Shown piece by piece: positions 60,481 to 64,000 of a stretch of 64,000 nucleotides of DNA. Position 1 is the stretch's first letter. Each line of letters starts with the position of its first letter. The stretch is from Desmonostoc muscorum FACHB-395 (GTDB lineage: Bacteria; Cyanobacteriota; Cyanobacteriia; Cyanobacteriales; Nostocaceae): positions 1-64,000 of the forward strand of contig NZ_JACJSF010000026.1 of assembly GCF_014698035.1 (NCBI RefSeq), given 5' to 3'. The notes below the pieces were generated by a model, which had not been told where the DNA came from, searched no databases, and saw nothing but the letters and a program-made list of their open reading frames with translations. Both the position numbers and the translations under genes were made by a program.

Positions 60481-61818
60481 TTAATTTGGCGACGCATGTC
60501 TAGCCATGAGACTTTCATGCGTTGCGATCATTTTTTTGACATGGGTAATATGCTCATGATAAACTTCTGGAATTTCCGAATCTGAGTTAATTATTAATTC
60601 CCCAATAGTATCATTTGCCCGTTCATTTATAGAATCGATTAAAAGATTCGGCATAGTGATATTTGCTTCGGCAATTTTTTTAATAGCAGCCTTGGGATTA
60701 TCTTGCTCAACTATCGCTTTTAATACTTGTAGTTCGTATTCTGGAAGATTTTCTAAAAAATGAGTCCATTCTTCAGGTATATTCTCTGATGTATCAATTT
60801 CCGATTTATTTATGACTGCTGTAGTTTCCATTATTTCAGAAAAAGGAAACAATTCAGTATCATCTTCTTGGAAATTATCAGCTAAAGGTTCTTGATTAAA
60901 TGTTTCTAGTTGTTGGAGTAATTCCCATACTTGATTTTGCAATGAATCTCGTTCTTCTTGCAATAAGGAAATTTGCCCTTGCAACTGCTGTAATTCGGCT
61001 TTGTGTTCTGCTAGTTGGGTTTGTGAAGAATGTAGGATAGCTTGAATATTTTCTCTTTCGGTTTTTGTCGCTACCAGCAACTGATTTTTTTGGGTTGTCT
61101 CAACTTCTAACTCTTGAATTGCAATTCGCAGTTCGTATAGTTTTTCTTCTAATTGGGGTTTGAGTCTGCCTAAAAGAGTTAAATTACTTTCAACTTCTTG
61201 TTTCTCTTGCTGGAGTTCTGAAATTTGGCTTTGCAATTGCGTGATTTCAGCACGAGATACATTACAATTCGACTCTAGACGACGCTTTTCTGCTGTAAGT
61301 ATAGAAAAAGCATTATTCAATTCTGTTTGATTTTTCTGCAAGTTATTAATTTCAATTTGCAGAGTATTTATTTCAGTTTCTAGCTGTTTTTTTTGTCCGG
61401 TAAATGTTCTTAATTCTCGATGCAAACTATCTCTTTGGTTACGGCTTTCTGTAACTTGATTTTGCAGTTGCTGTGACTCTGCATATAATAAATTATGATG
61501 TTGTTCGATTTGATTTATTTCTCTGACAACGCGAGCTTTCAACCCCTCCATTTCTTTAATTCGTTTGCGGAGAGAACCTAAAACAAACATTTCATAATTT
61601 CTCCGCCGCTTATCTACAAATAATGCTGTTGTATAGATAGTAGCGGCAGTAATTAAACCTGTGAGAAAAGCTTTATTAAAATCCCAGCTTGGGACGAGAC
61701 TAAGACCAAAACTCACACTAAAGGCAACTATTCCTAGTATAAATCGATTGCTGATCGTTACTGATTGCATATTGCTCGTTTTTAGCGTAGTGAAATTATC
61801 AGAATAAGTAAGTTTCAT
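60481..61818 (-). CDS. Membrane-anchored coiled-coil protein with a possible TerB-C domain
   Basis: A 445-aa protein. Two helices at about 25-65 (FILGIVAFSVSFGLSLVPSW, FLTGLITAATIYTTALFV) anchor it. A long coiled coil covers about 80-315 (repeated LQ/E-rich heptads). The end (about 350-445: EWTHFLENLPEYELQVLKAIVEQDNPKAAIKKIAEANITMPNLLIDSINERANDTIGELII) resembles the TerB-C module linked to tellurite-resistance-type stress and defence systems. It is upstream of the DUF2791 ATPase, probably in the same transcript, and may tether that ATPase to the membrane. TerB-C assignment is by pattern. Confidence 0.65.
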   Translation of the reverse strand: MKLTYSDNFTTLKTSNMQSVTISNRFILGIVAFSVSFGLSLVPSWDFNKAFLTGLITAATIYTTALFVDKRRRNYEMFVLGSLRKRIKEMEGLKARVVREINQIEQHHNLLYAESQQLQNQVTESRNQRDSLHRELRTFTGQKKQLETEINTLQIEINNLQKNQTELNNAFSILTAEKRRLESNCNVSRAEITQLQSQISELQQEKQEVESNLTLLGRLKPQLEEKLYELRIAIQELEVETTQKNQLLVATKTERENIQAILHSSQTQLAEHKAELQQLQGQISLLQEERDSLQNQVWELLQQLETFNQEPLADNFQEDDTELFPFSEIMETTAVINKSEIDTSENIPEEWTHFLENLPEYELQVLKAIVEQDNPKAAIKKIAEANITMPNLLIDSINERANDTIGELIINSDSEIPEVYHEHITHVKKMIATHESLMARHASPN

Positions 61819-62071
61819 ACTAATTCGTAATACTCGCCATTGGCGTAGCGTCTTGTAGAGAAGGCGAGAAGCAAGCTACGTAATTCGTAATTACATTCGC
61901 GTATCTGCCAATGTAATTACGAATTAGAATACACAGGTAATTCTGTTTGGTTAAATAAGGCATTCTTCCAAAGTTTTGTATCATAGTAGTTATGAAATAT
62001 GTAGTTTTAGTTACTGGTGCATCATATTGTTATGTAACTAACAAAAATTTTTAATCATCAATAAATTAATT

Positions 62072-63430
62072 TTAATCAGAAGTATTGGATGTATTGTTAT
62101 TTGCAGAAAAAAGTCTTAAATCTGCTTTTAAAAAATCAACAAACTGCCGTGCTGTGCGTCCAGAACGACCGTTGTGGCGAGTTGCCCACTGTAATGCTTG
62201 AAATTCCAAATCTTCTTGGGTAATATTAATTTCAGCTTGTGCTGCTAGATGTTGTACTATCTTCAAATAAGTTTTCTGATCGGCTGGTTCAAAGGTCAAG
62301 GTTAAACCAAAGCGATCGCTAAATGAAAGCTTCTCCTGCATCGTATCCCAAGCATGGACTTCCTCATTATCCTTGGGGGTAGGTCGATCCACAAAGAACT
62401 CCCGAATCAGATGGCGGCGATTGGAAGTAGCATACACAACTACATTTTGCGGCCGCGCGGTTAAATTACCTTCTAAAACTACCTTGAGCGCTTTAAAGGC
62501 ATCATCATCTTCTTCAAAGGAAAGATCGTCGACAAAGATAATAAATTTTTGTGACACTCCTCGTAAATGTTCCACAATTTCTGGTAATTCTTTTAAATCA
62601 GATTTTGTCACTTCCAATAAGCGGAGACTACGCTCGCTATATTCATTTAACAAAGATTTCACTAAAGAAGATTTGCCAGAACCACGACTACCGTAAAGTA
62701 ATACATGAAGTGCCATCTCTCCTGATAATAAAAACTCTGTATTTTTTAACAAAGCATCTTTTTGAGACTCGTAACCTACAAGCGCACTCAACTTAACCGG
62801 ATCAGAATATCGGATACCGATAAATTGCCCAGTTTGCCAACGTAAAGCGCGATATTCTGCAAATAAACCAGAGCCACATTGCCGATAATAAGCCGCCAAC
62901 TCTTCTACAGCATCACCCCAATTGTCTAAGTCTTGTAAATATGTAGCGAACTTTGTCTCTACTCCTACGAATTCTTGCTCTTTATACCACACTACCGGCG
63001 AAATCGGCATGTGAGCTACGCTTTGTATCCACTCACTCAAAGAGGCGCTGCTACATTCATAGAGACTTTGTAATATTTGTAAATCATGCTGCACTGCTGC
63101 TACTAAAGCTGGGGGTAATTCTTCAAATTCTTTCACTTGGGCCAGTTTTGTAAAAGGATTATTAGAGAAAAGAAGTTGAGTAATTAAATAGTCTTCCCAG
63201 TTTTGATTTTTAGCAGCTAAAGCGTGGAAGTAACGACCGTAGGCTTGGAGACAACCCCGTGCATCAGAGTCAGTGTAACGTATAGCTTGCAACAGTTCCA
63301 GAAATGCTATCCCCACTTCGCCTTGAAGAACAGACTGGTACAGTAAAAGTGAGGCCGCTTGACGCTGGAGATATTGGACTTTTGTATATGAGGTAGTACT
63401 TGTTATTGGCATCGCTTGATTATCCATCAA
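62072..63430 (-). CDS. DUF815-family AAA ATPase
   Basis: A 452-aa protein. The N-terminal 210 residues are helical. The DUF815 ATPase part follows: YSDPVKLSALVGYESQKDALLKNTEFL, Walker A LLYGSRGSGKSSLVKSLL (about 243), Walker B KFIIFVDDLSFE (about 297), VVVYATSNRRHLIREFF, FSDRFGLTLTFEPAD, and a final helical lid with ATRHNGRSGRTARQFVDFL. The family is widespread and uncharacterised, and is thought to act like a AAA+ remodelling factor. It lies 254 bp upstream of the TerB-C-like gene on the same strand, so a joint system is possible. Confidence 0.88.
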   Translation of the reverse strand: MMDNQAMPITSTTSYTKVQYLQRQAASLLLYQSVLQGEVGIAFLELLQAIRYTDSDARGCLQAYGRYFHALAAKNQNWEDYLITQLLFSNNPFTKLAQVKEFEELPPALVAAVQHDLQILQSLYECSSASLSEWIQSVAHMPISPVVWYKEQEFVGVETKFATYLQDLDNWGDAVEELAAYYRQCGSGLFAEYRALRWQTGQFIGIRYSDPVKLSALVGYESQKDALLKNTEFLLSGEMALHVLLYGSRGSGKSSLVKSLLNEYSERSLRLLEVTKSDLKELPEIVEHLRGVSQKFIIFVDDLSFEEDDDAFKALKVVLEGNLTARPQNVVVYATSNRRHLIREFFVDRPTPKDNEEVHAWDTMQEKLSFSDRFGLTLTFEPADQKTYLKIVQHLAAQAEINITQEDLEFQALQWATRHNGRSGRTARQFVDFLKADLRLFSANNNTSNTSD

Positions 63431-63514
63431 TCAACTGTGTGGTATAGCTATTTAGCTATGGTAAATTGTCGGCTGACCTTGGCAGTAAAGTCAAAATCTA
63501 CAGATGTATTAACA

Positions 63515-63835
63515 ATGAATTTAAGTATAATTGCTGCTTTTGCCTACGGCATATTAGCGATCGCTGGTGGCATTATTGGCTATACTCAGGCTAGAAGTAA
63601 GGTTTCACTGGTAAGTGGTAGTATTAGCGGTTTATTACTAATACTCGCTGCTTACTTTCAACTCCAAGGGCAAACCTGGGGTTCGATTTTAGCAGTGTTA
63701 GTTACTGCTGTTTTAGTTGTAGTCTTTGCAGTTCGACTAGCTAAAACACGTAAGTTTATGCCGGCGGGATTAATGACGATTTTGGGGATGGTGGCATTGG
63801 CGGTGATGGTGAATCAAATAGTGGCTTTAAAGTAG
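63515..63835 (+). CDS. TMEM14/UPF0136-family small membrane protein
   Basis: A 106-aa protein from the ATG at 63515 (MNLSIIAAFAYGILAIAGGIIGY). Four hydrophobic helices are joined by short loops, with QARSKVSLVSGSISGLLL and FMPAGLMTILGMVAL, which is the TMEM14 pattern (plant FAX-type fatty-acid exporters are relatives). An upstream extension to 63416 would overlap the DUF815 gene and looks unlike protein. A lipid-transport role is inferred from eukaryotic homologues. Confidence 0.85.
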   Translation: MNLSIIAAFAYGILAIAGGIIGYTQARSKVSLVSGSISGLLLILAAYFQLQGQTWGSILAVLVTAVLVVVFAVRLAKTRKFMPAGLMTILGMVALAVMVNQIVALK

Positions 63836-63897
63836 TATCAGTCTCCAAGCAATAACCAACTTCTTGTTTTTATCCTTACGGTGTACACACAAGTTGA

Positions 63898-63990
63898 ATT
63901 ACCCCCCTTAATCCCCCCTGTAAAGGGGGGAAATAAGAGATTCTAGTTCCCTCCCCTTTACAAGGGGAGGGTTAGGGTGGGGTAATTCGA
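63898..63990. repeat. Dispersed repeat with C-rich/G-rich inverted arms
   Basis: ACCCCCCTTAATCCCCCC and GGAGGGTTAGGGTGGGGT flank CCTTTACAAGG-type cores (CCCCTGTAAAGGGGGG; CCCCTTTACAAGGGGAGG). This is a very common intergenic repeat of filamentous cyanobacteria. The rest of 63836-64000 shows no gene. Confidence 0.75.
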
Positions 63991-64000
63991 GGACTGGTAG

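Noticed and set aside
63416..63514. N-terminal extension of the TMEM14-like protein
   Set aside because: It overlaps the divergent DUF815 gene start and is not hydrophobic; the ATG at 63515 gives the normal family length.

Overview
The window looks like chromosome from a filamentous, heterocyst-forming cyanobacterium of the Nostoc/Anabaena group. The signs are very frequent GCGATCGC (HIP1) octamers, heptanucleotide short tandem repeats, small dispersed palindromic repeats, a DevBCA-type exporter, a stand-alone helical carotenoid protein, many multi-domain histidine kinases, Ser/Thr kinases, and STAND ATPases. This assignment is inference from sequence style; no database was searched.

Left chromosomal part (1-25456). 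The left edge cuts the first codons of an IS630-type transposase. Then come a PAS-rich hybrid histidine kinase, a membrane class III adenylate cyclase, an XPB-like helicase overlapping a DUF790/Bax1-like nuclease, a DEAD-box RNA helicase, a divergent IF-3 that seems to lack an ATG start, and a TetR regulator divergent from a devB-devC-devA exporter with a large palindromic operator between them. Next are a truncated NB-ARC STAND protein, a small membrane pseudogene, an orphan antitoxin-like gene, a 1367-aa Mrr-nuclease/NACHT protein that looks like an Avs-type antiphage sensor, a VIT/vWA protein, a repeat-rich gap with a MITE-like element, and a helical carotenoid protein.

Integrated element (25457-49121, unit length 23,496 bp). 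It is bounded by perfect 169-bp direct repeats holding the upstream region and first 40 nt of a tRNA-Ser(CGA). The right copy completes an intact tRNA. The left copy is a tRNA stub running towards a tyrosine integrase with an R-Y-R-H-Y active site like XisA/XisC. The left arm reads rightward: integrase, small regulator, primase/helicase replicase with two sets of iteron-like repeats, a small-terminase-like gene, and a 1580-aa tail tape-measure protein carrying M23-like and RlpA-like cell-wall domains. The right arm reads mostly leftward: a serine resolvase, a membrane-anchored FtsK/HerA-like ATPase whose own 3' coding region holds 12 GGTTC/GAACC motifs, a cluster of small membrane and hypothetical genes, and a ParM/ParR-like partition pair. 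Between the arms are a two-repeat CRISPR-like mini-array without cas genes, a YaaW-family gene and paired copies of an inverted-repeat element. No capsid, portal, large terminase, VirB4 or relaxase was seen. The element thus mixes plasmid maintenance (replication, partition, resolution), a possible dsDNA translocase and two isolated phage functions. It may be a phage satellite, a phage-plasmid relative or an FtsK-driven integrative conjugative element.

Right chromosomal part (49167-64000). A CapA-family protein is followed by a two-gene histidine-kinase/response-regulator operon, two divergent Ser/Thr kinases, and a leftward group of a DUF2791 (BrxD-like) ATPase, a coiled-coil membrane protein with a possible TerB-C domain, and a DUF815 ATPase. 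A TMEM14-like protein ends the gene content.
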